Shown piece by piece: positions 1 to 11,842 of a stretch of 64,000 nucleotides of DNA (its first letter is position 1; every line of letters starts with the position of its first letter). The DNA is taken from NCBI GenBank assembly GCA_024509875.1, contig JAMPIV010005824.1, forward strand, positions 507,001 to 571,000, in the 5' to 3' direction. Under the pieces are notes generated by a model. That model was not told where the DNA came from. It saw only the letters and a program-made list of their open reading frames with translations, and ran no database searches. The position numbers and the translations under genes are program-made. The DNA is from Oreohelix idahoensis. Taxonomy: Eukaryota; Mollusca; Gastropoda; Stylommatophora; Oreohelicidae.

Positions 1-415
1 ACATGCAGCATATTTTAATAGGAAGGCAAAGGACAGGGAACTGGCAGTCGGAGAGAAGGTGCTGCTTCTACTACCCGGAAGCCAGAATAAATTACAAATT
101 GGTTGGCAAGGTCCATATACGGTTCTAGAGAAGGTGTCTAGAACAAACTATAAAATTGACAAAAAGGGGAAGGAAAAAGTTTATCATGTAAACCTGTTAA
201 AGAAGTATCTGGACAGACCACTCCAGGAAAGCACCCCCTTATTGACCTTGGCTATTGCAACCCAGATGCAAAAAGAACCACTCACCTCACATGAATACCC
301 ATTACATCCTTGTGAAACCGCAGCACAGGTAAAAGTCAGTAAGCACCTGACTAAAAAACCAGAGGGAGAGAGTTCAACAGGTTCTGGAGGAACATACAGA
401 TGTATTAACAGATAA
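1..415 (+). pseudogene. Integrase C-terminal segment of pol (partial)
   Basis: The frame from about base 26 to 415 encodes the end of a retroelement integrase. The GPY/F-type signature (GWQGPYTVLEKV) sits near 100-135, and the family-typical stretch KVYHVNLLKKY lies near 175-210. It then runs out of frame. The following reading frame, which starts upstream of 432 without a stop, continues the polyprotein as a linker rich in acidic residues and leads straight into reverse transcriptase. A frameshift near 345-365 therefore separates the two, and originally they were one polyprotein. The integrase catalytic core lies before the window. In the living element this part would help bind or target DNA during integration. 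Confidence 0.8.
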
Positions 416-1583
416 ACCAGGCCATACAAATTTGCTACAGTATGACATGAAACTGGTAGACTCAAACCCAATCTGTATGAGAGCCTATTCTATTCCGTTC
501 GCGAAGGAGAAGGCATTGAAGGAAGAAATAGAGTATTTGTTGAAGGAGGGGATTATTTCGCACAGTGAATCATCTTTTAGTTCTAGTGTCGTTTTGTTGA
601 GAAAACCGTCTGGGGAACACAGATTGTGCATAGATTACAGGAAACTGAATGCTGTCACAGAAGGACAAGTGGATCCATTACCAGACACAAAACAGTTATT
701 TGCCAGACTGAACAAGGCAAAATACTTTTCAAAGGTGGATCTTAGTAAAGGCTATTACCAGATCCCAGTGAAGCCTGAAGTGAGACCTTATTTGGCTTTT
801 AGCACTTCGGATGGACATTATGAATTCAATATGCTACCATTCGGACTGAAAAATGCTCCGAGTGTGTTTTCAAGGATGATGCGAAAATTGTTGGATTCCC
901 TGAATAACCCATGTATCACGAATTTCATGGATGATATTCTCGTCGCCACAGGGACATTTGAAGAACACATTGAAGCTCTGGAGATGTTGTTTGATAGACT
1001 TCGGGAGGCGAACTTAACTGCTAGGCCAACAAAATGTTGTATTGGATGCAAAGAGTTGGAATTCTTGGGGCACACTGTATATCAGGGTAATATGACCCCT
1101 GATCCTAAGAACTTGGAAAAACTGCAGAGAGCACCTAGGCCACAAACAAAAAAGGACGTGCGATCATTTGTGTCGTTATGCGGATTTTATCAGAAATACA
1201 TCAAGAATTTTAACGCTATTTGTGCTCCTCTGACTGATCTGACTCGCAAGGGACTTCCAGATAAAATTATTTGGACTGCACAATGTGAACTAGCGTTCCA
1301 AGAGTTAAAGGAAAAACTCACTAGCAAGCCTATTCTCAAACTGCCTGATTTGACACAGGACTTTGTCTTAAGAACCGATGCAAGTAATGTAGGACTAGGA
1401 GGGGCTTTGTTGCAAAGATCATCTTCACCTGATGGGGAACTGAAACCAGTCGCTTATGCAAGCCGTAAATTGAATAAGGCGGAACAAGGATACTCCACAA
1501 GCGAAAAAGAATGTTTAGCGTTAATCTGGGCAATAAAGAAGTTTCAAATCTATCTGTATGGTAGGACATTTGTGGTGGAGACG
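360..1583 (+). pseudogene. Reverse transcriptase and first part of RNase H (pol)
   Basis: This is a Ty3-type reverse transcriptase that would copy element RNA into DNA. Visible blocks in order are LCIDYRKLNAVT (about 625-660), FSKVDLSKGYYQIPV (about 728-772), LPFGLKNAPSVF (about 835-870), the catalytic FMDD (about 924-935) and the thumb/connection motif FVSLCGFYQKYI. RNase H begins near 1365 (RTDASNVGLGG) and is cut after the residues V-E-T at 1583. There the reading frame enters inserted DNA and stops at 1601. The rest of RNase H resumes at 3998. Catalytic residues of RT look intact, but the polyprotein is interrupted twice. Confidence 0.9.
1579..1583. repeat. Target site duplication AGACG, left copy
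   Basis: The five bases AGACG occur immediately before the insertion at 1584 and again immediately after it (3998-4002). Removing one copy plus the insert restores the RNase H reading frame V-E-T-D-H-Q exactly. Confidence 0.85.
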
Positions 1584-3997
1584 TGTCGTGGAATATTCTA
1601 ATCCACATATATAAATTAAAAGGTAAATATAAAGCCTAACAAATAAATCTAATAAAGAAAAGAGCAATGGTAAAATAACAGTGCTGTCACAAGGAATGTA
1701 CTCGAAATCCCCTTTGTTTTATGCTTCGTCTGCAAATTGTAACGCTTTCACGTTGATAGTAAAAGCCTACTATATTATTACCCGCTTTCTTCAATGAAAC
1801 GTGTGCTGTATTTCTTGGAAAAACATTGAGATACCAAGCTGATCAATGACCTAATTTAAATATTTCATTCATTCCATTTTATACACGGCGTAACTAAAGA
1901 CAGATGGACTAAAGGATAGAGAGAAGGGAGAGGCATAAAGCCGAACACGTGCAACACAAAACACGCGTCGCGCGATACACAATTACTACTATCACGCGTG
2001 TAAGGCCACATGCACTAACTTTTTCAGACGGACAGTGATAAATTCACTACCCTTCCCAGAGTTAGGTTTTAAAAAACCTGGGAAACGCTTATTAGAAAAG
2101 ATAACATTATATGGGTTTACGTTTGAAAACATTACAGTACCCAGACAGCACATCTTCGAAACAGGAGGTAGAAGAAATTGCATATTTTGAACGCAGCCAC
2201 TTAGCTCTATTAAATATATATATTTGGGTTCCTTAGGGTTTGCTGACAAAGAATATGTACAACGTTATGCAAATAGTCTAGGAATTAACAAGTTATAGCC
2301 AAAATAAAATGATGGTGCTGTCAGACAACACCCAAAATCAGAATCGCTCAGTGGTAGATTTTTTTTACACCACCATTGTACGGGAAATGGGTAACAAGTT
2401 ACATTTGAACTGATTGGCTGGAATGATATGTAAGGCTAAACACGATTAGTCGGGCTATAAATACTATCTTTGGTTGTTAGGGGAGACGTGGGAAGTTAAA
2501 ATTTTTTCAAACACTTGTCGAAACGTGGCTCCATTGGCCAGACTCGCTGATATACTCACTTAGGAGCGTTAGTTCGAGACCACTAGTCAAATAAGCTTGA
2601 TAAAGCAACAGTGCGTTGAAGCCAGCTCATATTTTTGCTAAATAAAAGCCTGGAACATAAGCAGATGGGAATTTGTGCCAGTAGTTGTGCCAGAATTCAT
2701 TGCTAATCAACGTATCTGTGTTTGTTTCCATGAATTGTGGTAAGCTTGAAACATTCAGTATCTTTTAATGAAAATTGAATGTGAATTGTTAATTTATGCC
2801 TGTATATATGTGTAGTTCAGTAGCAAACATGATGTAAAGCCTATAATGCTCCAGCCTGAACAGAAGGTGTCGGAGGAAAGTAAAAACTGCATGGAATGGC
2901 CAAACAGTACACTGACACCTAGATTATTGATTAGACAGAAATAATGCTGGAAGTGCAGAGGCGTAGTAACCATTAAGGAGGTAAATACTGGTATAAAGTA
3001 TTTCAGATGAAGCTGACAGTTGGCCTAACGCTCTGAACTCAATGTTTGTGATGTATTGTGCTCAGTGTAAAAAGAGAGTATAAATTAGTTATGAAGTAGA
3101 AGGTACATCCTTCTTGTTTTCAGGGACCGTGGTCTTGATGGTATTGAGCAGCACCTGGTCAGAGCTTTGCTGAATCCAGAGTCGGACAGCATACTCCTTG
3201 GTCCATTTAGCTATCAGTGAGGTGTCTCCAGAGCCCAGGGGAGAAATCGAGCAGAGGAGTCTTTTCCTGCCGCCCTCACACAAGATAAGCTGATGTGGCC
3301 AGCTGAGCTCAAAATTATGTACCCCAGCTTAAAATGACCTTGTAAAAATAACATTAAGAGGGGAATTAAATTGTTTTAATATCAGGAACTGAGAACATCT
3401 CCAATACTAGTCCCCATAAAGACAAACTATTGAAGTCATGATGACAAATACCAACAGAGCTTGAACAAAACAAAACCAGTATTACCTCATATTACTACTA
3501 CACAACTGACACACATAGGATACTTTTAATAATATATGTCATTACCATATTCATATTGATAAATTCTGTACATATAACTTGTAAGTAAAATTGATTGTGA
3601 TTCCTGGTTCCCTTTGTATTTGAATCAGGACACATATTCATTCATAACAGCAATGAATACATATTGTTATTTGAAAAGTTATCAGTGACTCCTTTAAGAT
3701 ATCCTTTAGAGTGTTATATGTATGTGAGTGTCACAGTGTTGTCAAGTGTGGTGGAATAAATTAAATTGTTTATCTGTCTGTTGTTGTTATGACTTACACT
3801 TCATCATACACATACCCTAGACATACAACGTAGTCATCACACTATTCCAGAATAATTCTGACTGAGGTATACATATGTGGCAGCAAGCAAGGTTATATAT
3901 AATACACTACTCTTATTAGATATATATACCTTCACAGCTGATCTCAGTCAGTACACTAAGTCCCCTATAAATATTTATAACATCTCACTTCACCACA
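1584..3997. mobile_element. Solo-LTR-like insertion (2.4 kb) in RNase H
   Basis: This 2414-bp insert starts TGTCGTGG and ends CACCACA, so it has the TG...CA ends and short terminal inversion of an LTR. A 5-bp duplication flanks it. I see no gag or pol inside, which points to a solo LTR left by recombination. Its last ~200 bases resemble the last ~200 bases of the host element's 3' LTR: both have CCCTAGACAT, GTAGTCA or GTAGCCA, GTGGCAGCAAG or GTGGTAGCAAG, and CCTTCACAGCTG. The two LTRs are therefore related but not identical. A TATA-like box (GGGCTATAAATAC, near 2453) could be its promoter. Orientation is taken as plus from this similarity. Confidence 0.75.
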
Positions 3998-4167
3998 AGA
4001 CGGACCATCAGCCTCTCGTGTTCTTGTCTCAGGCTAAGCATGAAAACGCAAGATTGCTGAGGTGGTCTTTGTTGCTTCAACCTTATCAGTTTAGTATCCA
4101 ATATATCCCAGGCAAATTGAATGTCGGTGCAGATTTCCTCAGTCGACACCCCTGTGATCAAAATTAG
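3998..4167 (+). pseudogene. RNase H, C-terminal part (pol, after insertion)
   Basis: The RNase H frame resumes exactly after the insert. It encodes TDHQPLVFLS, a basic-aromatic stretch, then IQYIPGKLNVGADFLSRHP and a stop near 4165. GKLN.GADFLSR is the usual C-terminal signature of Ty3-type RNase H, with the last catalytic Asp in the GAD. It belongs to the same gene as the segment ending at 1583. Confidence 0.9.
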
Positions 4168-4240
4168 AGTAGTGGCAGACGTGAGGAGTAATTTTACCTA
4201 TGTGTATCGCTGGTTTTGGAACTTGCCATAGGCATGTTTT

Positions 4241-4252
4241 CAAGTGGGGAGA
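4241..4252 (+). promoter_or_regulatory. Polypurine tract of the first LTR element
   Basis: AAGTGGGGAGA lies just upstream of the TG that starts the 3' LTR and about 75 bases after the pol stop. This is the expected position for the plus-strand primer. Confidence 0.6.
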
Positions 4253-4254
4253 TG

Positions 4255-6504
4255 TGTAGTGACATTGACAGAGATACAACGGTAAAATATCTCCAAAGAT
4301 AACATTTAAGGATAAAAACATAATGCGTAGGCTGCGAATAGTACATGATCGCCTAGACCGCGGGTCATCATCCTCCATAATAACTGACTTGCTAGACAGG
4401 AGGGGAACGGCGGATCAAAAAGGAAAAAAATATGACTGGAAAGATTGCGTGAGACTAGAAAGGCTAAGGAGACGCAATTGGGGGGAAACGGAGAAAAGTC
4501 ACGTTTCCCAAGTTGACATAAAAAGTAAGCAACTCGACAGAAGGGACCATAGATATGTTACGCCACAGTCATTTATTGGACGCTTTTGCGCGATACCAAG
4601 CCCTTGATTTGAATTCAGCGGCTAAACGCAGATGTTCGAAATATTACAAAATTTAAAAAGTACTTTTTTCTTAATATTAATGTTAGGAATATAAAAATTA
4701 GCTGGCCGGATGGCCTATTCTGAGCAGTGAACTAATATGTTCTTAATTTTACAAACGGATAGATAATATTGAAGATAATGACAAAAGACAGTGTTGTTCA
4801 CATCATCGACAGACTGTATTGAATCTAAAAGTGTCGCTAATTGCACAAAAAAACACGACCTCGAGTCGCAGGTGTTCAAATCTACGTAGTATGGAAGAGA
4901 GGGTTTTTGGGTGGTAGCTGTGTCTAAATATAACTTTTAACGACAAAATTTTGGAGGGGAGAGAAAGGTTGGTTCAAAAATCAAGTACATTTTGTAGAAA
5001 CACAAGTAGAGACGGACAGACTAACAGATAACCATCCATACTTGACTGAAGCATGACTGAAATGACTTTAGTGTAGGAATTTGAAATTCGAATAAACCTA
5101 GGCAGTGATTGGCCACAGACAATCATATCATTAGCGCTCAGACGCGAAAGTGGGGCCATTCTTCAATAGTTGTTCAGTGATAGACACAGATTTTAAAGTG
5201 TGGTGATTTCCATATGAAAGAAAGTGTAATAAATTTAGGGACGCCATACTATAGCCAGCAGCTCAGCTGAGTTTTGCTAGCAATTCTGTGTTATTTATTC
5301 ATAATCTGGTAAGATTGAAATTATTTCCTTATATATTTTGAATATTGTTTCATGTTCGAGTGATTTGATACTGCCATATCGAAATCTAGCCTTACAAACA
5401 AGTAGGGATTTGCTCTAGACCCCCCGCCCTAGTCAGGGTCTAGGGACCAACAATGTACATAAACGCCAGCAAGGATTATGCAAGACAGATCAAGTGTTGA
5501 GAATAATTGAAACATATTACCTATCCTCTTTTAGGGCAGACAACTAATAAATATTTTTCAGAACCTATAGTCTGGGAGGATCTATCTGATGTAAAACCAC
5601 CATGGTAAATGTGCTGTTTGGTCAGAGAGATCTGACCTGTCTGTATGATGTGGTTGTTGTGTCAGTGTTGTGTCCAGACGTGGGTAGAGAATAGATTTTG
5701 ACACATGGCCCATACTTTGATTGCAGAGCTGCGAGTTTCTGTTGTCAACAAAGCAGTGTCTATTCAGTTGGTGACTTTACTCGAGTGTATCTGGGCAGTA
5801 CTTGTGACAGAGACCACCATTATTGCCCGCCAGCACGGAGAGGTGGGACCACCTGATTTCAGCACCAGAGCTACAACGACAAGATGAGTGAGCCTCTGGT
5901 CTGCTGGACATTCACCAACGCTGTGTAGTTACTAATACCCCATAAAAATTCCCACCATTTTCTGGACACTGTGTAGTCAATATAGACAGGTGTGATGAGG
6001 CCACCCCAACAGCACAAACATTAACTATCCTCCCAAGTAGATGACTACTAGAACATTTTAATAAAACTAACTAGTATAGTACATATATATGTACACTATT
6101 GCATTTATGATATAATATTCCATGCATTTCTTTCATAATCTCTAAATCCTTTTAGGTTCTGGTCAACCTAAAAAATTGATCCAGAACAAAATAAATGTAA
6201 TTCTATCAAAAACATTTTACACTCGTGAGTTAGTTCAGTGTATTTTAACACTTGTTAATATTATTAGTCTTGTTAACTATCTGTGGGTATATCTATAACC
6301 TATTACACCACACTACATATCATAACCCTAGACATTTTACGTAGCCACATTCATTAAAAAAATTAAGTGTGAGGTCGTAGTGGTAGCAAGAAAGGCCTTC
6401 TGACAATTCTCAACTACATTTTATCTCAGGAGCCTTCACAGCTGGCCTCATACAATTACATTTAGTAATATCAACATCATACAATACCATCAAACACCAC
6501 TACA
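4255..6504 (+). repeat. 3' LTR of the first element (about 2.25 kb)
   Basis: The start at TGTAGTGACATTG follows the purine tract, and the end ...CACCACTACA gives a terminal inversion (TGTAGTG/CACTACA). The end region matches that of the solo LTR at 1584-3997. A GC-rich snapback (CTCTAGACCC ... GGGTCTAGGG, about 5413-5443) lies inside. The 5' LTR is out of the window, so the pair cannot be compared. Small open frames inside look accidental. Confidence 0.7.
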
Positions 6505-6522
6505 GTGACTTTTACATATATA

Positions 6523-6790
6523 AAAGGTAAGGTAAAGGATCCCATTACACCATCATTGAGGCATATTGGGAATAAGGTGTTAGGCCCATATTTTCTTGAC
6601 CATTGGTACACTAGGGGTAATGTCATCAGCATAACGCTGGCCACCTTAACCTTCCCAAAGTTTCTCTGGTACCCAATTTATGAGACTGGGTCGACGCCGG
6701 AGCCATTTGCGGTCTAAAAAATCCCACCTCAACTGGACCACCGAGCAAGGAAGCCAGTGCACTAACCATTGCGTTACTGCGGCTCCCATC
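6523..6790 (-). mobile_element. tRNA-derived SINE, family 1, full-length copy
   Basis: On the minus strand the copy starts GGGAGCCGCAGTAACG and has an A-box-like stretch (AATGGTTAGTGCACTGG), a decayed B box, a body containing GGGTACCAGAG and GGCCTAACACC, and a TTTACC-rich tail. TTACATATATA flanks it at 6512-6522 and 6791-6801, an 11-bp target duplication of the kind made by LINE machinery. It lies only 18 bases from the end of the LTR. Other copies are at 7374, 38999, 49895 and 62289. Confidence 0.85.
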
Positions 6791-6894
6791 TTACATATAT
6801 AATTAACATGTATTTAGATTCTCCTATTTTACTTTCTTGGAGCCTGTCATTATCTAACAGCCAGTCAAAGTAAAGAAATCATGAACATAATTGC

Positions 6895-7065
6895 AACAAG
6901 CTCCATGTACTTTCTGGGAGTCTCTGTGGAGGCAAAGCATAAATAGGATTATGCTACCTCAGGCATGTCATATGAGATGACTAATATGAGGTTGTACATG
7001 GAATTGATAATCTCATCATGTAAAATGAATTGCTACAGAAGTCATCACTGATAGAGCATGTGCTT
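6895..7065 (+). repeat. Dispersed repeat family D, copy
   Basis: This unclassified interspersed repeat has the recognisable core ...GCATGTCATATGAGATGACTA... followed by AATCTCATCATGTAA and TTGCTACAGAAG. Related copies are at 22180-22440 (minus), 40991-41240, 41505-41625, 42600-42715, 49740-49865 (minus) and 62640-63000 (minus). No coding capacity or clear ends were found. Confidence 0.55.
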
Positions 7066-7373
7066 TGATTTAGCTTCCTCTAGGGATGATGATGATTATT
7101 ATGATCATACTGACGATGATGATGAACTGCAAAACAAATTAACAAAATTTACAGTTAAAATATCAATAAGTCATCCTAAGAAAGATACTGCAGTCTGACT
7201 AGCAATTGTAACAAATTATTCTTCAGCCCAACAACAATCAAGCAATTTGTTTAAAGTTTAAACTGTGAGAATCACATTATCACTAAACTGATCTGAATAT
7301 ATAACAGACAATTTTTTTTTTAATTTTGTGGCCAACAGTAAGCAAATTTAAAAACAGTTTACATGGTATTCTA

Positions 7374-7568
7374 GGAGCTGCGGTAGCATAGTGGTTAGTG
7401 CACTGGCTTCCTAGCTCAGTGGTCTATAGTTCGATCCCCAGATGAGGTGGGATATTTTTAGGCCGCAAACGGCTCCTGGGTCGACCCAGCCCCAAAAGGG
7501 TACCAGAGCAACTCTGGGAAGGTTAAGGCGGCCGGCGTGATGCTGACCACATCACCCCTAGTGCTTAA
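7374..7568 (+). mobile_element. SINE family 1, 3'-truncated copy
   Basis: The copy runs from GGAGCTGCGGTAGCATAGTGG through an intact B-box-like GTTCGATCCCC to CACATCACCCCTAGTG and then stops matching. The last ~70 bases of the family consensus are missing. Confidence 0.8.
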
Positions 7569-7609
7569 GTTGTGTATAAACAACAAAATAAAAAGTTATT
7601 TCTAGCTAA

Positions 7610-8075
7610 CAATCTGTTACGATAACTCACGTTATTGTGCCCATTGTTGTTTCGATAAAGCAGTGACAATTTAATGTGTCAGCAATTATTACTCTAGACA
7701 GAATATTCACAGAGCTGCTGTGTCGTTGAGTTCTGTCTTGTAGTTTGGTGACCAGAAGTTAAAAACTGCTAGCAGACGGCACTCTCGGGGACGTAACTCC
7801 AAACACGAGAAATAAACGAGTAATTTACTAAGGTTACATTTCCAATCTGTTACGATAACTCACGTTATTGTGCCCATTGTTGTTTCGATAAAGCAGTGAC
7901 AATTTAATGTGTCAGCAATTATTACTCTAGACAGAATATTCACAGAGCTGCTGTGTCGTTGAGTTCTGTCTTGTAGTTTGGTGACCAGAAGTTAAAAACT
8001 GCTAGCAGACGGCACTCTCGGGGACGTAACTCCAAACACGAGAAATAAACGAGTATTTTACTAAGGTTACATTTC
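7610..8075. repeat. Tandem duplication, two 233-bp units
   Basis: The unit CAATCTGTTACGATAACTCA... at 7610-7842 repeats at 7843-8075 almost without change (GAGTAATTTAC versus GAGTATTTTAC is the difference I see). The near identity means a recent duplication or an assembly duplication. The function of the unit is not evident. Confidence 0.9.
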
Positions 8076-8125
8076 CTTTATCTTTCAAGATCCGGTGTAT
8101 ATGATGATAGGAAACTCTTTACAGA

Positions 8126-8275
8126 GCGATACAACAGGAAGCAATCTGATCATCAGAAGAGTCCCCCCATCCGACAAGTGTTTCGGCCCGATTACTCCTT
8201 TACACTCTAAGGGGGGCGGGCCCACTTGGGTCATGACTCCCAAGCGTCTCAGCTTCCTGTTGTCTTGTATCGAAA
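8126..8275. repeat. Imperfect inverted repeat (hairpin-forming)
   Basis: GCGATACAACAGGAAGC near 8127 is mirrored by GCTTCCTGTTGTCTTGTATCG near 8250-8271, with a 4-base bulge. A C6 run and a G6 run between them can also pair. This explains why mirrored open frames appear on both strands here. It may be a small foldback element, but no target duplication was found. Confidence 0.5.
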
Positions 8276-9240
8276 ATGAACCCATTTCACTTACGGCAGC
8301 AACTTTTAATCCACAACGCCAGCCGTGAGGGCAATTGTGAAAGTAACAAAGAGAAGACAAATTATTCCGTTCGTTCCGTCACCCTTCACAACTAAGGACA
8401 CACACTGAGACACGAGCGCGCAGCCGACGAGCCTTAGCCACTGCGCGCCGCAAGCCACTGAAATTCTGTACCTGACACACTCCCTATAGTATACATCGCC
8501 TGTTGCCCCAGAGTCGCAGCCCTTTTACTAGTACACCAGAAAAACTCAGCGCTGTGGACTTAGAAAAATTTTGGTGCTTTGTACCGCAGCGTTTATTGTC
8601 ACGATTTCCACTGCCCATTGCGGTTGTTCCACAGCCAGCCTGATGCCTTTTCGGCAGTTTCGCTAAGCCTCTTTAGTGCCCTTGTTCTAGACTGTCCCTT
8701 CAGCCCCAACAGTTTCAATAAATCATACACTGATTGTCGTGGTTGAGTTAGAGTGTAGAGTATTTGTCGAGTTGGACAACTGTAGTGAAATCGACAAGGG
8801 ATAGTGGACTGACAGAGTTATAGATTACACTTTAGATAAGGTGTAAATAGGAGATGGACTTGAGACAACCTGGAAGAAGATTTACCAAAATGATCTCTCT
8901 CTCCAAGCCTCAACTCACTTATGTCTGTCTAAGCATCTCCTGCTCTCTCTCTTTTCTCTTATCATACATAGAGATTATAGTAAAGAGCTAAAAATACAAA
9001 TATGGATGGAAAGGTCGTGAACAGCGTATTAATAAATGTGTAAAATTTATTAAAGAAGAAAAGCATGAAAATAATGCATATCATCACAACAACATAAAAT
9101 TACATCAATAATCAAAATATGCATCAATTAGTCATCAATAAATCATCAATAACCACAATAATGCAAATACACCAACGAACACACAGACCCAATCATAAAA
9201 TAACCTGTAGAACACAAGAGAAATAAATAAACTGTCTGCC
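8276..9240. other. No feature recognised
   Basis: Moderately AT-rich sequence without a supported exon or a recognised repeat. 9085-9185 is rich in CATCAATAA-like words. Confidence 0.4.
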
Positions 9241-9795
9241 AGTCTGTCGGTTTTCGTGGGACCAAGTACAATGCTTCAGACAGTGTCCTTTTTACGTAAA
9301 GATATACTCCATGGGTAATGGACTTGACCTGTATAAATCCACTGTAGTCGCTATTGTTGGTGGCATCCCTGATTTCGCGATGGGGCTGGAAGACTGTCTA
9401 TCTCCTGCTGACCAAATAAACAAACTGAGCTACAGTCCGTCCGCTTTTGTGGGACCAAATGGGATAGCTCCAATGTCTTTACGTAAAGATATACTCCATG
9501 GGTGATGGACTTGACCTGTAAATCCAATGTAGGCGCTATCTTTGGTGACCCCTAATTGCGCGAGGGGCTGGAACTCTGTATTTACCTCTGGTTTACCAAA
9601 ATGAATAAGCTGCGTGTCAGTCCGTCCGCTTACGTGGGACCAAATGTAATAGCTCCGGAAAGTGTCTTTTTACGTAAAGATATACTCCATGGGTGATGGA
9701 CTTGGCCTGTAAAAAACTTTCCTTGTTGGCACTAAACATTGGTGACACTAATTTGCGTGAGGGGCTGGAAGACGCTGTATATCTTTGCTGGCCGC
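9241..9795. repeat. Tandem array, three ~190-bp units
   Basis: The block TACGTAAAGATATACTCCAT recurs at 9293, 9480 and 9671 (spacings of 187 and 191). Each copy is preceded by a GTGGGACCAAATG-like stretch and followed by GGGTGATGGACTTG and GAGGGGCTGGAA. The units are diverged by substitutions and small indels, so the array is old. It looks like a short satellite-type array. Confidence 0.85.
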
Positions 9796-11760
9796 TCCTA
9801 AGTGCGAAGTTCTACATAGACCCAGAAATAAACCATGGGACGAAGTCACGTGAGGACAATTGATCCCAAGGCGTGCTTATCCGGCGCTAGAATTGGCTTT
9901 AAATCCGGTTTTGGCTGGTTGACTGTGGTTTGGCTGAGTGCCCCGTTTAGGCACAAAAAAGGCGGGTGATATGGAATTCTGCTATAGGCATGCTGGGCGG
10001 TTTTGAGATTTTGGAAGCCGCAATGCCCTGACTGGTAATCCAATAGGCGAGTAGGAAACTACTACTGCCATAGACGTTTCAGATTGTTGCGTTGGCTCAT
10101 TTCACAATGCGTGAGCTGAACTCCCGTGAGAGGGAAATGGCGTTGACAAAAGGTTGTTGTTCCAGGTATGGCTGTGACACTCGTGGGGCTAGATATCCTC
10201 AGAATCCCTCTAGATGGAAGAGACGGTGACATTCTTCGTCTGACTGGAAACTAGACTAGCAATTCGGTATCCCCCTGAAACTGAGACCGAAAAGAGACAC
10301 CCTTTTACATCAAGCAAATAATAAATCACACTAACTTTATACAGAAAGTTTCGCTCCACTATGGGATTAAATTTATTGTAGTTATTGCTATGATAGTTTA
10401 GGGCTGTCGTTAACCATGTCTCCTGTTCCTTAAAAATATCCATTATCAACACGCACCCGCATAGACTTAATATCTTTTGCACACCCAGGTACCTGTCAGT
10501 AACTGTTCTGACAGCAACAATCTACTCCTCTTCTCCCAATCTCAATATACAGGAAACCTAACCAGTAGTTACAGTTAAATGGATATGCGCTTATTCATCT
10601 TACAACATTAAATGAATTTACATAAACAGATTACAGCATGTGACATTACAAAATAAGTAATATGTCCCTTTGGGAAAATATATTAATATTCCACACAATG
10701 AGTACAAAGAGAATGCAATGTTCTTGCTATAATAATACAATTGTGGCTGAATCATAAGATATAATTATATCTATGCCTGGTGACTGCTTTCTGTGAAAGT
10801 TATAGACTAGTGCCTAGCCACACAAGTAAGCATAAAATGATTCTCCCTTGCCACTAAAAATATCTATCAAAAAGGAATAAGTGACTATTTCCTATAATCC
10901 AGAGTTATTACCTGCATCTCACTATTCAGTTTTTTAAGTGAACAATCCACACCTGGCATTATCTTACAGAAATGACAGTTAATTTTGCTGACTCTTAACC
11001 CAATGGTAAGCATTCGTGGACTGATTCTACGCCTAATATCTGTTATTGTAAGTTTAACATTTAACCCATGATGAACCGTAACAGTGTAAGCACCACTTAA
11101 TAGGCCGTAGACAGCGCTACCTTATCACTGAATAAATTACTAGGAGAAGTCCTCAGAAATAAATTCACTTCCCTAACAGATATATATAAAAGCTAACATG
11201 AATCTAATATAATAATTATAAGATATGTTTACTCACCCCGAGAAAATGCCAAGAAATAGGCCAAAAACATTTAGTTCTGTGTTAATGTTTGCCTTATTTC
11301 CATAATGGTCTATCTCGGGCCAGGAATCTTCTACGAGTGTGTTTGACGTAGTAAAATTTCAAATCTTATAGCTTACAAAGGACGCTCCCCCCGGACACCT
11401 GCCTAACCTGATTCTACAGATGTATTGGCGTAATGCGTAATACCGGGTAATACACAGGTTTTCAGAAGCAACAACTTTGCGAAAATTCCCCCAGAGAGAC
11501 AATCATAATATATGTGCTCTTTGCTCATCTAAGGGCAAACAACAAAGGCTAGCAGCGGGTTTATCTCCCCCTGTTTCAAGGATGCATAATATTATGATCA
11601 CTAGCAGCGTTCTGACGGCCAAACACCGGGACCCTTTCGCTCGTTCAAACACTTTACGCGTAAGAGAAATTCTTCATATCAGGCCAGCGCCAGGTGCGTT
11701 TGATGTAATATTACCGCTGCGCTGACCGTTTCTGACCAGTGGGGGATTTCCACTGAAAGC
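9796..11760. other. No gene recognised
   Basis: I see no supported exon, RNA gene or named repeat here. Open frames are short and do not look like known proteins. Confidence 0.35.
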
Positions 11761-11842
11761 CTGAACGTAAACACCTCGGGTGGGGTTTGAGAAGGAGAAA
11801 ATGAAAGAAAATGAGAATACAAATGATTAGGAAAACAAAACA
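11761..11842 (-). other. Probable 3' UTR and tail of the R2/HERO-type LINE
   Basis: These bases lie just downstream of the LINE stop codon on its strand. They are purine-rich on the plus strand (GAAAGAAAATGAG), and I could not define a tail or target duplication. Confidence 0.35.

Larger units (their letters stand above)
1..6504 (+). mobile_element. Ty3-type LTR retrotransposon with INT before RT (Gmr1-like), 3' part
   Basis: The window opens inside an LTR retroelement. In order it holds the integrase C-terminal GPY/F-like segment, reverse transcriptase, RNase H, a purine tract (4241-4252) and a long 3' LTR that begins TGTAGTG and ends CACTACA. Integrase lying upstream of reverse transcriptase is the reverse of ordinary Ty3 elements and is known from the Gmr1 group. 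The 5' LTR, gag, protease and integrase core lie outside the window. The copy is dead: there is a frameshift between integrase and RT, and a 2.4-kb insertion splits RNase H. Confidence 0.85.

Noticed and set aside
4323..4607. 94-residue basic frame
   Set aside because: It lies in the 3' LTR of the first element, with no homologue recognised and no expected coding role.
8095..8360. Overlapping mirrored open frames on both strands
   Set aside because: Caused by the inverted repeat; no protein features.
9241..9795. CRISPR-like spacing of repeats
   Set aside because: Repeats are ~190 bp, diverged and without unique spacers of CRISPR size, in animal DNA.
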